A DNA stretch of 64,000 nt from Rhodospirillaceae bacterium (GCA_018667335.1 JABIVD010000027.1:178783-242782); one strand, 5' to 3'. Positions 18,187 through 29,027 are shown, numbered from the stretch's first letter. A program made the numbers and translations. The notes: generated from the letters alone by a model not told the origin.

Positions 18187-18747
18187 TTATTTCTGCAGCG
18201 GCTTTCTGAGTTCACTCTCGGGCTCACCTGCCCGCAGCCGCGCGCCGACTTCCGCCATCTCGATCGGGACACCGATCGGCTCTCGATCGAATGCACCCGT
18301 CGCGAACCATGCGTTCAATTCGGCGATGGAATCGAAATTGTCGGTCTGGAGCTCGACGGCGTTGCCGTCCGGGTCGTGATAATAGAGCGAGGTCGTCGGA
18401 CCATGATTGATTTGCCGATAGGGATCGATCCCCTGCTCGGCCAGCCGGTCGAAGATCGCCACCAGATCCGTCAGCGACGAATAGGAATAGGCGAAGTGGG
18501 CCAGCCCCACCGTGTTCTCAACCTTATCCTCGATCCCATCGCGCTCGATGATCGCAACGCGATGATGCTCATCGTCATAGGTAATGAACGAAATTCCCTT
18601 GGTATCGCCCATGACCTGTCCGCCGAGGACCTTGCAGTACCAATCCGTCATCTCCGGCCGGTTTTTCGTATAGAGCACGATATGGGCAAAGTAGGCGGGG
18701 CTCGGCGTATTGTCCGGCTCCGGCACATGCGCGAATGCTTCTGACAT
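18187..18747 (-). CDS. VOC family (glyoxalase/extradiol dioxygenase-like) protein
   Basis: 186 residues with two beta-alpha-beta-beta-beta modules. Likely metal ligands are His22 in YFAHIVLY, the histidine in VGLAHFAYSY and the glutamate of HDPDGNAVELQ. That His/His/Glu triad resembles type I extradiol ring-cleavage dioxygenases such as catechol 2,3-dioxygenases, though the protein is short for a two-domain enzyme. The C-terminal 45 residues lie outside the fold. It starts the minus-strand group with the glutathionyl-hydroquinone reductase. Confidence 0.87.
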   Translation of the reverse strand: MSEAFAHVPEPDNTPSPAYFAHIVLYTKNRPEMTDWYCKVLGGQVMGDTKGISFITYDDEHHRVAIIERDGIEDKVENTVGLAHFAYSYSSLTDLVAIFDRLAEQGIDPYRQINHGPTTSLYYHDPDGNAVELQTDNFDSIAELNAWFATGAFDREPIGVPIEMAEVGARLRAGEPESELRKPLQK

Positions 18748-18881
18748 CGGACGTCCTCACAGGCTGTTCTCAATGCGCCATTCTAACAGACCGGGGGCGA
18801 CTGCGCATGCCTCCTGCATCGAGGCAGAAATGCCAATCGCGCATGGAACCGGCGGTTCGTTGCAGATATAACCAGCGCGTT

Positions 18882-20039
18882 ATGGCACTTGATCCCGATA
18901 CCCTTGAGCAACTCCTCGACACCGTCCGCCGCTTCGTGCGCGAACGGCTGGTTCCGCTGGAGGCCGACGTCGCCGCCAACGACAAGGTGCCGGAAGACCT
19001 GATCGAGGACATGCGCGAACTCGGCCTGTTCGGCCTGTCGATCCCGGAAAGCTATGGCGGGCTCGGCCTGACGGTCAGCGAAGAAGTCCGTGTGGTGCAT
19101 GAACTGGGCTGGACCTCGCCGGCGTTTCGCTCGGTGTTCGGTACCAACGTCGGCATCGGCTCCCAGGGCATCGTGATCGACGGCACGGAGGAACAGAAAG
19201 CGGCCTGGCTTCCCCGCCTCGCCACCGGCGAGGTGATCGCATCCTTCGCCCTGACCGAACCGGAGGCCGGGTCCGACGCCGGGTCCCTGCGCACATCGGC
19301 GCGGCGCGACGGCGACGACTATGTCCTCAACGGCACCAAGCGCTACATCACCAACGCACCTCATGCGGGCATCTTCACGGTGATGGCACGCACAGACTCC
19401 GACGAACCCGGCGCGCGCGGCGTCTCGGCATTCATCGTCGAGAGGGATTCACCGGGGCTTTCCGTCGGCCCCCACGACAAGAAAATGGGGCAACAGGGTG
19501 CGCACACCGCCGATGTCGTGTTCGAGGATTGCCGGGTGCCTGCCGCGAATATAATCGGTGGCGTCGAGGGCCAGGGCTTCAAGACCGCGATGAAGGTCCT
19601 CGATCGCGGCCGATTGCATATGGGTGCGATCGCCAACGGGATCGCCGAGCGCCTGATCGACGAAAGCGTGCGCTACGCGCTTGAGCGTGAGCAATTCGGG
19701 AAACCCATCGGCGAATTTCAGCTTGTGCAAGCGATGCTCGCCGACAGCCGGACCGAGGCCTATGCCAGCCGGACCATGGTCAGCGACGCCGCCCGGCGTT
19801 TTGATGATGGCGAGAACATCTCGACCGAGGCGGCGTGCTGCAAATTATACTCGACCGAGATGGTCGGGCGTGTCGCCGACCGGGCGGTGCAGATATTCGG
19901 CGGTGCCGGCTATATGGCCGAGTACCCGATCGAACGCTTCTATCGCGACGTCCGGTTATTGCGTATCTATGAGGGCACATCGCAAATCCAACAAATCGTG
20001 ATCGCGCGCAATATGTTGCGCGAGGCCGCGAACAGCTAA
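18882..20039 (+). CDS. Acyl-CoA dehydrogenase
   Basis: 385 residues, the usual ACAD length. Landmarks are ASFALTEPEAGSDAGSLRT for FAD contact, REQFGKPIGEFQLVQ, and the C-terminal signature QIFGGAGYMAEYPIERFYRD followed by YEGTSQIQQ. It oxidises an acyl-CoA at C2-C3 and passes electrons to ETF. The catalytic base is expected in the YEGTSQ loop. ATG 18882 (MALDPDT) gives the family start; upstream in-frame codons overlap the divergent VOC promoter region. The FAH-family gene follows 34 bp downstream. Confidence 0.94.
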   Translation: MALDPDTLEQLLDTVRRFVRERLVPLEADVAANDKVPEDLIEDMRELGLFGLSIPESYGGLGLTVSEEVRVVHELGWTSPAFRSVFGTNVGIGSQGIVIDGTEEQKAAWLPRLATGEVIASFALTEPEAGSDAGSLRTSARRDGDDYVLNGTKRYITNAPHAGIFTVMARTDSDEPGARGVSAFIVERDSPGLSVGPHDKKMGQQGAHTADVVFEDCRVPAANIIGGVEGQGFKTAMKVLDRGRLHMGAIANGIAERLIDESVRYALEREQFGKPIGEFQLVQAMLADSRTEAYASRTMVSDAARRFDDGENISTEAACCKLYSTEMVGRVADRAVQIFGGAGYMAEYPIERFYRDVRLLRIYEGTSQIQQIVIARNMLREAANS

Positions 20040-20073
20040 GCATCGCAAAACGACATTCAAAACGGGGGATACC

Positions 20074-20952
20074 GTGAAGTTAATCAGTTATCGAGTGGTC
20101 AATCGTGAGTCCTGGGGCACCTACGCATCGGACGGCGGCGTCATCGATCTGGGCGCCGAGTTCGGCACGACGATCCCAACCTTGCGCGATTATCTGGCTG
20201 CCGACGATGCCGCCAAGGCAAAAGTGGCCGAGTATGTGAACACCGGCTTCGGCGGCAATGCGGGCAAGGCGTCCGACTATCCGGTCAGGGACATCACGCT
20301 TCTCGAGCCGATCCGGAACCCCGACAAGATCATCTGCGTCGGCTGGAACTACCGCGAACATGCCAAGGAAGCGGGCATCGAGCTGCCCGACCATCCCACG
20401 CTGTTCGCCCGCTGGGCCAACAGCCATGTGCCCCACGAGAACCCGATCCTTCTGCCGAAGGAATCGGAGAAGTTCGACTATGAGGGCGAACTCGCCGCGA
20501 TCATCGGGAAACCCGCGCGTCGGGTCTCCGAGGCCGACGCGCTCAGCTATGTCGGCGGCTACTCGATCTACAACGATGCCACCCTGCGCGACTATCAGCG
20601 CCACTCGTCGCAATACATGCCTGGCAAGAACTTCTTCCAATCGGGCGCGTTCGGCCCCTGCATGGTGACGGCGGACGAGATTCCCGAGCCCGCCGACCTG
20701 ACCCTGGAGACGCGGCTCAACGGCGAGGTCGTGCAGCATACCGGCATCGACGATCTGATCTTCTCGATCCCGAAGCTGATCGCCTATATCTCGAGCTTCA
20801 CCGAGCTGGTGCCGGGCGACGTCATCGCGACCGGCACCCCCAGTGGTGCCGGTCTCGGCCGCACACCACCGCTATGGATGAAGGCGGGCGACACGGTCGA
20901 GATCGAGGTCTCGAAAGTCGGGATTCTGACGAACCCCATCGTGGCTGGCTGA
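20074..20952 (+). CDS. Fumarylacetoacetate hydrolase family protein
   Basis: 292 residues, GTG start behind GGGGGAT. An N-terminal cap (1-75) precedes the FAH domain with IICVGWNYREHAKE, YEGELAAIIGKPAR (metal-binding glutamates near 137-139), YSIYNDATLRDYQ and DVIATGTPSGAGLGRTPP. Members hydrolyse or decarboxylate beta-diketo acids, or hydrate 2-oxo-pent-4-enoates, with Mg2+ at the end of aromatic catabolism. Coupling to the acyl-CoA dehydrogenase and the divergent VOC protein suggests a catabolic role, but the substrate is unknown. Confidence 0.92.
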   Translation: MKLISYRVVNRESWGTYASDGGVIDLGAEFGTTIPTLRDYLAADDAAKAKVAEYVNTGFGGNAGKASDYPVRDITLLEPIRNPDKIICVGWNYREHAKEAGIELPDHPTLFARWANSHVPHENPILLPKESEKFDYEGELAAIIGKPARRVSEADALSYVGGYSIYNDATLRDYQRHSSQYMPGKNFFQSGAFGPCMVTADEIPEPADLTLETRLNGEVVQHTGIDDLIFSIPKLIAYISSFTELVPGDVIATGTPSGAGLGRTPPLWMKAGDTVEIEVSKVGILTNPIVAG

Positions 20953-20984
20953 GGGGGCTGGCTGAGGGGGCAGGCTGAGGGGCC
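20947..20984 (+). repeat. 13-bp GC-rich tandem repeat at the FAH stop codon
   Basis: Three head-to-tail copies begin GGCTGAGGGG at 20947, 20960 and 20973. The first contains the TGA stop of the FAH gene, so the repeat looks like slippage expansion of the gene's 3' end. Confidence 0.7.
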
Positions 20985-21012
20985 GGCCAACGGGCGGGTT
21001 AATCCGTCCGGA

Positions 21013-22053
21013 TTAGTCCATCACGATCGCGGCGCGACCCGTGACCAGACCCTGGTCGAGGCGGGCATGTACCGTCTCGACCTCTTCGAGCTTGTAGGTC
21101 TCGGTGACCAGCGGCCAGACGTCGCCACGCGCGCACAGTTCCAGGGACTCGATGACCTGCTGGTGGCTGCAGTAACGGCTGCCGAGCAGTTCCAGCTCCT
21201 TGGCGAGCATCTGCGGTGCCGGCGCCATGAAGGGCTGGCCCGCACCGCCGAGAGTCACGAAACGGCCACCGATGCCGAGGCTCGCCACCGCCTGTTCCTG
21301 AGTTCCCTGCGTGGAGACATAATCGATGGCGACATCGACACCGGCACCGCCGGTGAGTTCCATAATCTCGGCAACGACCGAATCGTTCGAGGCATCCACG
21401 ATCATGTCGGCCCCGAGGTCCTGACAGACCTTGAGCTTGTCGGCCATGACATCGACGGCGATAACCCGGGCGTTGGCCCACTTCGCCATCATCACCTGGT
21501 GAACACCCAGGCCGCCGCCCGCACCAAACACAGCGACCGTGTCCATCGGCGTCACCCGCGCGCGCGACAAAACCTTGTAAGGCGTGGCAATGGCGTCGGC
21601 GATCACACCGACATCGGCAGGCTTACCCTTATAATCGAGGCCTTCCGGCAACTTGATGAAATTCTTGACCGGCAGCTTGATGTATTCCGCGTATCCACCA
21701 TTGATCTGGCGACCGACATATCCGCGGTTGGCCGTGGAGATCGGATCGCGGCCCGCGCGAGTCCATTTGTCCTCACCATCGATGAGATAGAAATAGGCCG
21801 TGACCGGGTCTCCGACCTTGAGGCCGCCGTCGAGGCCATCGGACTTTCCGACCTCGACGATTTCCCCCGTGATTTCATGTCCGATCACGATCGGGAATTC
21901 CGCGGTGCCTCGCCCGGCCCGCAAATGGTGGATCGTGAGCCCTGCACCACAGGCCAAAACCTTTGCCACGGCTTCGCCCGGCCCGGGTTTCGGATCGGGA
22001 ATATTCTCCAAACTAAACGGTACGCCGGCTTTGTGTAGGACTTGGGCTTTCAT
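21013..22053 (-). CDS. Zinc-type medium-chain alcohol dehydrogenase
   Basis: 346 residues of the MDR superfamily. Catalytic zinc ligands are in ACGAGLTIHHLRAG (Cys35) and GHEITGE (His-Glu). The Rossmann domain has VAVFGAGGGLGVHQVMMAKW and an aspartate at the end of the second strand (VIAVDVMADK), favouring NAD. The four-cysteine structural zinc lobe is replaced by an insert (EDKWTRAGRDPISTANRG), so it is an atypical member. The substrate, an alcohol or aldehyde, is not predictable. The gene is divergent from 22139 across a region holding an 8+8 palindrome. Confidence 0.88.
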   Translation of the reverse strand: MKAQVLHKAGVPFSLENIPDPKPGPGEAVAKVLACGAGLTIHHLRAGRGTAEFPIVIGHEITGEIVEVGKSDGLDGGLKVGDPVTAYFYLIDGEDKWTRAGRDPISTANRGYVGRQINGGYAEYIKLPVKNFIKLPEGLDYKGKPADVGVIADAIATPYKVLSRARVTPMDTVAVFGAGGGLGVHQVMMAKWANARVIAVDVMADKLKVCQDLGADMIVDASNDSVVAEIMELTGGAGVDVAIDYVSTQGTQEQAVASLGIGGRFVTLGGAGQPFMAPAPQMLAKELELLGSRYCSHQQVIESLELCARGDVWPLVTETYKLEEVETVHARLDQGLVTGRAAIVMD

Positions 22054-22108
22054 CTTCTTCTCTCCCCCGTGAATATCGTACCTAGGCGGGTATCTAATCC
22101 ACGGGGCT

Positions 22109-22134
22109 GACGCAAGCCTTGTTTCACTTGCGTC
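22109..22134. promoter_or_regulatory. Palindrome between divergent genes, candidate operator
   Basis: GACGCAAG (22109-22116) and CTTGCGTC (22127-22134) are perfect inverted arms with a 10-base spacer, centred between the MDR gene and the hypothetical gene at 22139. Position and symmetry suggest a dimeric repressor or activator site; no regulator is adjacent. Confidence 0.5.
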
Positions 22135-22138
22135 TCAC

Positions 22139-22819
22139 ATGAGCATCTGGCACCCAGAGCAAATGGCGCATTTTATTGTTGGACGATTATTCGGGTGGCC
22201 CGAGTTCGCTGAAGACGGCGACGATGTGTGGTTGATCCATATTGATGAACCAACGTTTTTCCTGCGGGTCATTCATCGGCCTGAAGATCTCGTCCCGACC
22301 GGAGATCTCAACGATCTCTATTTTCCACTGGTGGAAGACAGCCGCTACGCGGTCGGCAATCTGATCTTTGTTGAGCCCCGACCGGCAGAACCGCGCGAGA
22401 TCGCCCAGCTGGTCGCCGTCGCCATTGACGCGATTCAGAATACAGAGGTCGGGCGATTGCTGGCACTCACCAGCCGCCCATTCAATCCTTCATCGGCGGA
22501 ACTACAGCCGGAGGATGTGCCTGTCGGGTTCGTCACCGGCGTATTCCATGATTCGGAGAATGGCGAGACCGACAACATGCCCTGGATCGCGCATCTCGGT
22601 CCGCCACCCTTCGCGATGCGTGTCTGTGATCTGAATGATGAGGACCTGGAGCCCGACGACATCTGGGCGAACGCCGGAGATGGCTACGCGCTCGCCCATC
22701 TACATTGGCTGTCGAGCATGGCGAGCGACCCCGGAGATATTCGCTTTTTGGCCGAGACCGGAGCCGGCATTGTGGCCGATGCGGTCGAAGATATTATGCC
22801 TGATCTCATTCCGGCATAG
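22139..22819 (+). CDS. Hypothetical acidic protein
   Basis: 226 residues starting MSIWHPEQMAHF, strongly acidic, with no signal peptide, membrane helix or repeat. Distinctive parts are YFPLVEDSRYAVGNLIFVE near 61-79 and ALAHLHWLSSMASDPGDIRFLAE near 184-206. The codon pattern matches the surrounding genome, and there are no internal stops, so the gene is probably real, but I do not recognise the family. It has no close co-directional partner: the next gene converges on it. The ribosome binding site is weak. Confidence 0.65.
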   Translation: MSIWHPEQMAHFIVGRLFGWPEFAEDGDDVWLIHIDEPTFFLRVIHRPEDLVPTGDLNDLYFPLVEDSRYAVGNLIFVEPRPAEPREIAQLVAVAIDAIQNTEVGRLLALTSRPFNPSSAELQPEDVPVGFVTGVFHDSENGETDNMPWIAHLGPPPFAMRVCDLNDEDLEPDDIWANAGDGYALAHLHWLSSMASDPGDIRFLAETGAGIVADAVEDIMPDLIPA

Positions 22820-22864
22820 CGATCTTAGCCGCGTCGCAGACACCGAGTGGGCGCCTTGCGGCGC

Positions 22865-25800
22865 CTAGCGGCCAACCGCACGAAGTTCCGGCACCCGGTC
22901 CATCAAAACATTGATGGTGTCATCGACAAGCGTCGGCAAATCGCCGGCAAGTTCGGAGGCTTGCCCGGCATCGCCCTCACGGCAAGCCTTCTCGATCGCG
23001 CGCGCATGGTCGCTGAGGCGCATGGCACCATAGCTGCCAAAGTTACTGCCCATATCATGGACTTCCTTGCGCATCTTATCGAGATCACCCTCGGCATTGG
23101 CAGCCGTGATCAGCGCAACCGTCGCGGGCACTTCGGCAACCGTCATCGAGAGCATGCTCGCGACGGCCTCCCGGCCGATTGTCTCTTCGAGCTGATCCAG
23201 GATCGTTCCGTCGAGACAGGATTCGGCGGAATTGGCCTCATCCGCTGCATCCGACGCCGGTAATGCGATCGAACTCGCTTTCGCCAGCGCCGACAGGAGC
23301 TTCTTCTGATCGATCGGCTTGGGAAGATAGTCATTCATCCCCGCAGAGATGCATTTCTCGCGATCGCCCATCAGGGCATTCGCGGTCATGGCGATGATGT
23401 AGATATTCGACTGTTCGGGGTTGTCGAGGCTGCGGATACGCCGCGTCGCCTCGAGGCCATCCATCTCCGGCATCTGAATGTCCATCAGCACTGCATCAAA
23501 GGGCCGGCTTCGGACCGCATCGACCGCCTCGACGCCATCGGCGGCGACCTCAACCTTGTGGCCAGCCTTTTTCAGGATGGCCGAGGCAAGCATCTGATTA
23601 ACCGCATTGTCTTCGACAAGGAGTATACGCATCGGTACTACCTTCGGTTGAATTTTCTTCGTTTCTTCGCCTGCGCCAGAAATATTTTCCTGACGCTCAC
23701 CGGCAGGCACAATGTCCATCGGCGCTGCGCCGCGGGCACACACCTCGGCGATTTTTTCTTTCAAAAGCGAGGGTCGAACCGGCTTGATGACCTTGCCGTC
23801 AAACTCGGTCACGTCGCTATTCCGGTCGCCGATACTCGTTGCGACAATAATTTTGGCCTTTCGGAAGGCGGGATTGGCTCGAATACGAAGCCCGACCTCA
23901 TACCCGCTCATATCCGGCATCGCTTCATCAAGCAGCACCAGGTCGAACGGCATGCCCTCGCGAACCGCCGTCTCCAGCGTCGACAAGGCTTCTTCCGCAC
24001 CGGAAGCGCTGGCAGTTTTGACGCCCCACGTATCCAGTTGTTTTTCGAAGACTTCGCGGTTCACCGCGTTGTCGTCAACAATCAGCACCCGCAGTCCATC
24101 GACATCCACGCTTTGGTTTCTGTCGGGCCGGGACGTCGGCTCACCATGGACAAACGGCAATTCGAACCAGAACTTGCTGCCGACATCCATCTCACTGTCG
24201 GCGCCGATCATGCCGCCCATCAGATCGATCAATTCCTTACAAATTGCCAACCCAAGGCCAGTTCCGCCGAACTTCCTGGTGGTCGAAGAATCTGCCTGTG
24301 TGAAACGCGCAAACAGCCGCGGCAGCACGTCTTCGTCGATGCCAACACCCGTGTCGAGAATCTCGAACCGCAGGTTCTGCTTGCCGTCCACGTCGGAGAC
24401 CACGGAGACATGAGTCGTCACGGCGCCAGCGTCGGTGAACTTGATCGCGTTGCCGATCAGATTGATGAGCACCTGGCGCAGGCGCCCGCTGTCACCGCGC
24501 AAGTAGTTGGAGACGTCAGACGCGATATAGGTATTCAAGTCGATCTGCTTGCCGTGCGCGCGCGGGGCCAGGATCTGCACAACGCTGTCGATCGTGGACG
24601 AGACGTCAAAGTCCGCCACTTCGACCTCCAGCTTCCCGGCTTCCATCTTGGAGAAGTCGAGAATGTCTTCGATCAGCGCCAGCAGCGCCTCCGCCGATTC
24701 ATTCACCGTCTGCGCGAACCTCTGTTGTTCCTCATCAAGGTCTGTGTCGAGAAGCAGGTTTGTCATACCGATAACCCCGTTCATGGGGGTTCTGATCTCG
24801 TGGCTCATGGTGGCCAGGAATTCACCCTTCGCCTTCGCGCCATCCTCGGCACGCACCCGCTCGCGCGAATAACGTTCCGCCAGCTTGGTGAGATTTTCCG
24901 TCTGGACCTTCAGTTCGCGCTGCGAACGTTCGAGGTCGTCGACCGAGCTTTCGAGCTGCTGTTCCTTCTCCTTGAGTTCCGTCACATCGGTTCGCACCGC
25001 AACGAGACCGCCGTCGGCCGTCCTGCGTTCCGTTACAAGCATGTAACGGCCCGCGAGTTGCCTGATCTCCGTCTCACCCGTCGGATTTTGGAACTGCTCT
25101 TTTCGCTCCGCAAAACGTTCCTGTTCTCGCCCGATACCTTCACCATCCAGGCCGCCATCGAGGACCGCCTGCATCATGTCGTCATGATGTGTACCAGGCT
25201 CGAAAAGCTCCGGGGCAATAGGCAGGTCCTCGCGGAAAGCCAGATTTGTGATAACCAGTTTCTCGTCGGAATCATAAAGTGCAAAGCCGTCGCGAATGGT
25301 CTCGATGGCATCGCGCAAACGGGCCTCGGCCTGCTTCAACTCCGTAATGTCGGATATGACCGTGACGATACCGCCCTCGCGGGTCTTGCGTTCGGTGATG
25401 TGATGGACGCGGCCGTTGACTTGTGGCTGTTCAATCGACGCCGTCGGATCATTGTGGTCGGCCATGCGCTTGCGCAGCCACAATTCCTTGTCGGCCTCCC
25501 CCGCGTCCGGGGCCCCAATATGCTCGCCGTACAGCATCGAGATCAGATCACGAAAATAGATACCCGGCTGAACCCGGTCTGAAACCTGGGGGTAGAAGTT
25601 CAAATAGGCGTCGTTGCAGAGAATTAACCTGTCATCCGCATCCCAAAGCAGGAAGCCGTCATGAAGGCTGTCAATCGCATCACCCAGACGCGTCTCGGCC
25701 TGGCGGATCGCGGTGATATCCGTACGTACAGCAACCGCCCCTCCTTCCTCGGTACGACGTCGTGAAACCCGGACGACACGACCGTCATCGAATTTCCGTT

Positions 25801-28015
25801 CGAAATCGATTTCCTGGCCATGCATCTCGATCTGCTCGAGAATCCACTCTTCCTCGCGGCCGATCGAGTCTGCGACCCTGCCACTTTCTGCGAAGACACG
25901 GATCATTCCCTCGAACGTCATGCCGAGATGAATTTTATCGATCGCATCGCCGAAATCTTTTGCCCAACTGCTGTTGTAGGCGGCGAGTTTGTCGTTCTCG
26001 TCGAACAGAACGAACCCGTCCCGGATACTCTCGATCGCGTCGCGCAACCGCAGCTCGACCCGCTTGAGCTCGGTCTCTTCAGAGTTGATGACAACGATGC
26101 CGTTGTCCCGCGTCTTGTGCGTGGAGACGACAAAGGTACGATTATCGGGAAAACGGACTTCGACATTACCCACCGGATTTCGGTGCTGCTCGACGCGCGA
26201 GTCTATCCACGCTTCGATATCAGACAGGTCGGGCATCAGAATGCCTGTATCGATCGCCACGCGAATGACCTCGCGGAGGTTCATGCCGACGTCCACGCTG
26301 CCGCCGAATGCGCGAAATAAATCGAGATACTTGCTGTTCGCGAGCACCAGGTTGTCATCCTGATCATAGAGCGCAAACCCGTCACGCATGCTTTCGACAG
26401 CGTCCGTCAGGCGCTCTTCGGCATGCTTCATCTCGCTGATATCCGAACGGAGGGTAACAATGCCCCCGCGGGTTGTGCTGTGGGATGACACCCGCACCGT
26501 TCGCGATTCTATCTGGAGCTCCTGCAGGGTGTGAGCGTTGGCGTGTTTGGCGACTTGATTGTCGACCCATTCATCTTTGTCGATCGCCAGGTTTTCGACC
26601 CAACCTTCTTTCTCATTCGAATGCGCGGGCGCTATGACAAGTTCAAAGGTGAACTCCATCAGTTCCCTGAATGAGATCCCTGGCACCACCTGATCCGCAT
26701 ACTTTCCGAAATCCTGCCGATAGCGATCGTTGGCGATCACCAGACGATCATCGGAATCGTACAGAACAAAACCATCCTTCAGGCTCTCGATCGCATCACG
26801 AAGATTCGCTTCGGCGCGCTTCACCTCGGTGATGTCCGTGCGGATACCAACGATGCTGCCATCCTGCATCTGACGGTCGGTGATCAGGATCCAGCGACCC
26901 TCCGCGGTCTCCAACTCTACTGACGGACCAGCGCGTCCGTCATGCACGGCGCACATTCGTTCAATCCACGCTTCCGGGTCCTTGAGCGTTTCCGGGTCGG
27001 CGTAGTGTCCCTGTTTAATTCCGAGGCGAAGAACATCCGTGAAATGCATGCCGACACCTTCCACGAGGGCCGGCATGAACGGAAAAAATTCGCGGTATCT
27101 GGCGTTGTATCGAACGATACGATCATCGGAGTCATAAAGAATAAAGCCGTCGGAAAGCGTCTCAATCGCTTCGGCCAAAAGTCGTTCCGCCTGATCGGTC
27201 TCGCCCTTTGCTGTTTCGGCTTCCTCACGGACCAGGTCCAGTTCCTGCTCGCGGCGCCATTCCTCGTCCACGTCGCGGACCGCGCAATACAGCTGGCCCA
27301 GCTCGTCCGTCGTGACGTGCCAGTCTGTCCAGCGCGGTGCGTTATCCAGATCAATCAATCGGACCTTGAAACGCGCTGTTTCCTGTCCGCCAATCAGATT
27401 GTCGAGCGCGCGCTGAACGATCGGACGGTCTTCCTCAACCACCAGGTTAATCAATGGTTCACCGGACAATGCTCCCGCGTCACGCCCGACGATTTTCTCC
27501 CACCCGTGATTGACGGTGTGAAGCCGCCCATCGCTGCCAGCCATCCCGAGAAGGTCGTCCGACAATTCGAAGAACCGCTGGAAGCGTTTTCGTGACCGGG
27601 TCAGGTCACGCAACGCCTCTTCATTTCGGTGCTGATCGGTTACGTCACGGAAACGAGTAACAAACCCGTTCTCGATCGGGCGGCCGTGAACTTCCAGAAT
27701 GGCCCCGTCGGGGCGCTGGCGCGTCATGGTGTAGGCTTTGTCCGGCTCAAAATGCGCCATGATACGTGCGGTCTGCACCTCAGGATCGCCGGGACCATAG
27801 TCGCCGCGCTCTGCCGCAAAACGAACGGATTCGACCCAATCCTGACCGGATTTCATCAGTTCCGCGGGCATATCCAGAAGTTCTTGCGCCAACGCGTTCG
27901 ACGTCACGACCCGCAACTCTGAGTCAAAAATAATCACGCCGCCACCGAGCGTATCCAGAACGTTCCGGAGCATATCGTCCGCGTCCTGCGTCAAACCCGC
28001 CGAACTTCCGTCCAT
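22865..28015 (-). CDS. Giant soluble hybrid histidine kinase: 8 PAS, HisKA, HATPase, 2 REC, Hpt
   Basis: About 1716 residues with no membrane segment. PAS1 (about 15-125) and PAS2 (130-255) are followed by six tandem, mutually similar PAS_7-like units whose DGFxLYDxDD cores recur near 292, 420, 553, 668, 790 and 914, each ending in a TDITELK-type linker. Then come HisKA ([10 protein letters not shown], His near 1070), the HATPase (N box [16 protein letters not shown] near 1255), REC1 ([11 protein letters not shown] near 1360), REC2 ([11 protein letters not shown] near 1512) and Hpt ([11 protein letters not shown], His near 1652). It is a full phosphorelay in one chain, BarA/ArcB-like, with cytosolic sensing. 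ATG 28015 has AGGTGA upstream; a TTG at 28048 preceded by AGGAG is a credible alternative start. No response regulator is adjacent. Confidence 0.94.
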   Translation of the reverse strand: MDGSSAGLTQDADDMLRNVLDTLGGGVIIFDSELRVVTSNALAQELLDMPAELMKSGQDWVESVRFAAERGDYGPGDPEVQTARIMAHFEPDKAYTMTRQRPDGAILEVHGRPIENGFVTRFRDVTDQHRNEEALRDLTRSRKRFQRFFELSDDLLGMAGSDGRLHTVNHGWEKIVGRDAGALSGEPLINLVVEEDRPIVQRALDNLIGGQETARFKVRLIDLDNAPRWTDWHVTTDELGQLYCAVRDVDEEWRREQELDLVREEAETAKGETDQAERLLAEAIETLSDGFILYDSDDRIVRYNARYREFFPFMPALVEGVGMHFTDVLRLGIKQGHYADPETLKDPEAWIERMCAVHDGRAGPSVELETAEGRWILITDRQMQDGSIVGIRTDITEVKRAEANLRDAIESLKDGFVLYDSDDRLVIANDRYRQDFGKYADQVVPGISFRELMEFTFELVIAPAHSNEKEGWVENLAIDKDEWVDNQVAKHANAHTLQELQIESRTVRVSSHSTTRGGIVTLRSDISEMKHAEERLTDAVESMRDGFALYDQDDNLVLANSKYLDLFRAFGGSVDVGMNLREVIRVAIDTGILMPDLSDIEAWIDSRVEQHRNPVGNVEVRFPDNRTFVVSTHKTRDNGIVVINSEETELKRVELRLRDAIESIRDGFVLFDENDKLAAYNSSWAKDFGDAIDKIHLGMTFEGMIRVFAESGRVADSIGREEEWILEQIEMHGQEIDFERKFDDGRVVRVSRRRTEEGGAVAVRTDITAIRQAETRLGDAIDSLHDGFLLWDADDRLILCNDAYLNFYPQVSDRVQPGIYFRDLISMLYGEHIGAPDAGEADKELWLRKRMADHNDPTASIEQPQVNGRVHHITERKTREGGIVTVISDITELKQAEARLRDAIETIRDGFALYDSDEKLVITNLAFREDLPIAPELFEPGTHHDDMMQAVLDGGLDGEGIGREQERFAERKEQFQNPTGETEIRQLAGRYMLVTERRTADGGLVAVRTDVTELKEKEQQLESSVDDLERSQRELKVQTENLTKLAERYSRERVRAEDGAKAKGEFLATMSHEIRTPMNGVIGMTNLLLDTDLDEEQQRFAQTVNESAEALLALIEDILDFSKMEAGKLEVEVADFDVSSTIDSVVQILAPRAHGKQIDLNTYIASDVSNYLRGDSGRLRQVLINLIGNAIKFTDAGAVTTHVSVVSDVDGKQNLRFEILDTGVGIDEDVLPRLFARFTQADSSTTRKFGGTGLGLAICKELIDLMGGMIGADSEMDVGSKFWFELPFVHGEPTSRPDRNQSVDVDGLRVLIVDDNAVNREVFEKQLDTWGVKTASASGAEEALSTLETAVREGMPFDLVLLDEAMPDMSGYEVGLRIRANPAFRKAKIIVATSIGDRNSDVTEFDGKVIKPVRPSLLKEKIAEVCARGAAPMDIVPAGERQENISGAGEETKKIQPKVVPMRILLVEDNAVNQMLASAILKKAGHKVEVAADGVEAVDAVRSRPFDAVLMDIQMPEMDGLEATRRIRSLDNPEQSNIYIIAMTANALMGDREKCISAGMNDYLPKPIDQKKLLSALAKASSIALPASDAADEANSAESCLDGTILDQLEETIGREAVASMLSMTVAEVPATVALITAANAEGDLDKMRKEVHDMGSNFGSYGAMRLSDHARAIEKACREGDAGQASELAGDLPTLVDDTINVLMDRVPELRAVGR

Positions 28016-28196
28016 TGCCGTATCACCTATGCCATCTACACGTGACAATTTCCGCTCCTGAAACAACTTGCGTATGCATGTTGCACCGGAACGGGCCTTC
28101 GGCGTTAAGTTATTTCAAATTGACTCAATAAATAGTTAACGGATAACGAAAAAGCGCGGTAATCACGTGCTTTATTGGACAATGGACTAACAACCT

Positions 28197-29027
28197 TTAG
28201 TTGTGTTTTATCCATCTTATTATACTTTTGGTCCACGTCCCGGCCGGGTCACCGCAGGCATAAGATGCACCGAGGTGATCGCAATCCGCCAACTCAACAG
28301 TTTCGACCTCGCCGCCGACATCGCGCAACGCCCGCGCCATATCCTCCGCTTGCACCATGAGATGGGGGAAGTCTTTATCACCCCAGGCCATCAGGAAAGG
28401 TGGCGTGTGCTTGATCGTGTGGATCGGGCTCGCGTCGGCATCATTGCGCGCATCATCACCCAGAAACCTCGGACGCGCGGGCATCCCGTTGCCTTCGGTG
28501 AAGTCATAGACGCCCGACACCGGCAACGCCCCACGGATGACATCTGGAGGTACGCCAGCGGCGTCTTGCCAGTCGGACCGTACGGCGAGCCACGCTGCCT
28601 GATGCCCACCCGCGGAGTGACCGCCAACGAAGATACGATCGGGATCCCCTCCGAATTTCGCGATATTCTTGTGGACCCATGCGATTCCCGCCGCGGCGTC
28701 CTCAACCCCGGATGGCCACGTGACCGCCGGTGCCAGTCGGTACCCCATACTGACGAATGTTATGCCGGCGGCCGTCAGCGGCGGGGCCATGAAGGCCATC
28801 CACTCCTTGTAGCCGTTGGTCCAGCCGCCGCCATGCATAAAGACGACCACGGTCCCGTCCGGGTTCGGCGCCGTAAACACGGCGACCTCCTGATAGGGGT
28901 CATCGCCATAGGCGAAGGATTCACCGGATATCCCAACGCCCAGCTCCTGGACGCGAACATGATACTTCGCACCTATTTCGGAGAACGCTTCCTGTTCCGG
29001 ATAGGTGGCGAGATCGCGAAGGGTCAT
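28197..29027 (-). CDS. Alpha/beta hydrolase, esterase/kynurenine-formamidase-like
   Basis: 276 residues with oxyanion motif HGGGW (65-69), nucleophile elbow GGHSAGG (Ser138) and C-terminal histidine in DCDHLGASY. This is the BD-FAE/kynurenine-formamidase subgroup, which hydrolyses amides or esters of small acids. Its start codon overlaps the stop of the upstream dioxygenase gene (TAATG), implying coupled translation. Since NicX-type cleavage of 2,5-dihydroxypyridine yields N-formylmaleamate, a deformylase role like that of NicD is a reasonable inference, although NicD belongs to another hydrolase branch. Confidence 0.88.
   Translation of the reverse strand: MTLRDLATYPEQEAFSEIGAKYHVRVQELGVGISGESFAYGDDPYQEVAVFTAPNPDGTVVVFMHGGGWTNGYKEWMAFMAPPLTAAGITFVSMGYRLAPAVTWPSGVEDAAAGIAWVHKNIAKFGGDPDRIFVGGHSAGGHQAAWLAVRSDWQDAAGVPPDVIRGALPVSGVYDFTEGNGMPARPRFLGDDARNDADASPIHTIKHTPPFLMAWGDKDFPHLMVQAEDMARALRDVGGEVETVELADCDHLGASYACGDPAGTWTKSIIRWIKHN

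Noticed and set aside
23558..25582. 674-codon open frame on the plus strand inside the giant kinase gene
   Set aside because: Antisense to HisKA/PAS coding sequence with strong domain motifs; long antisense frames are expected in GC-rich genes.
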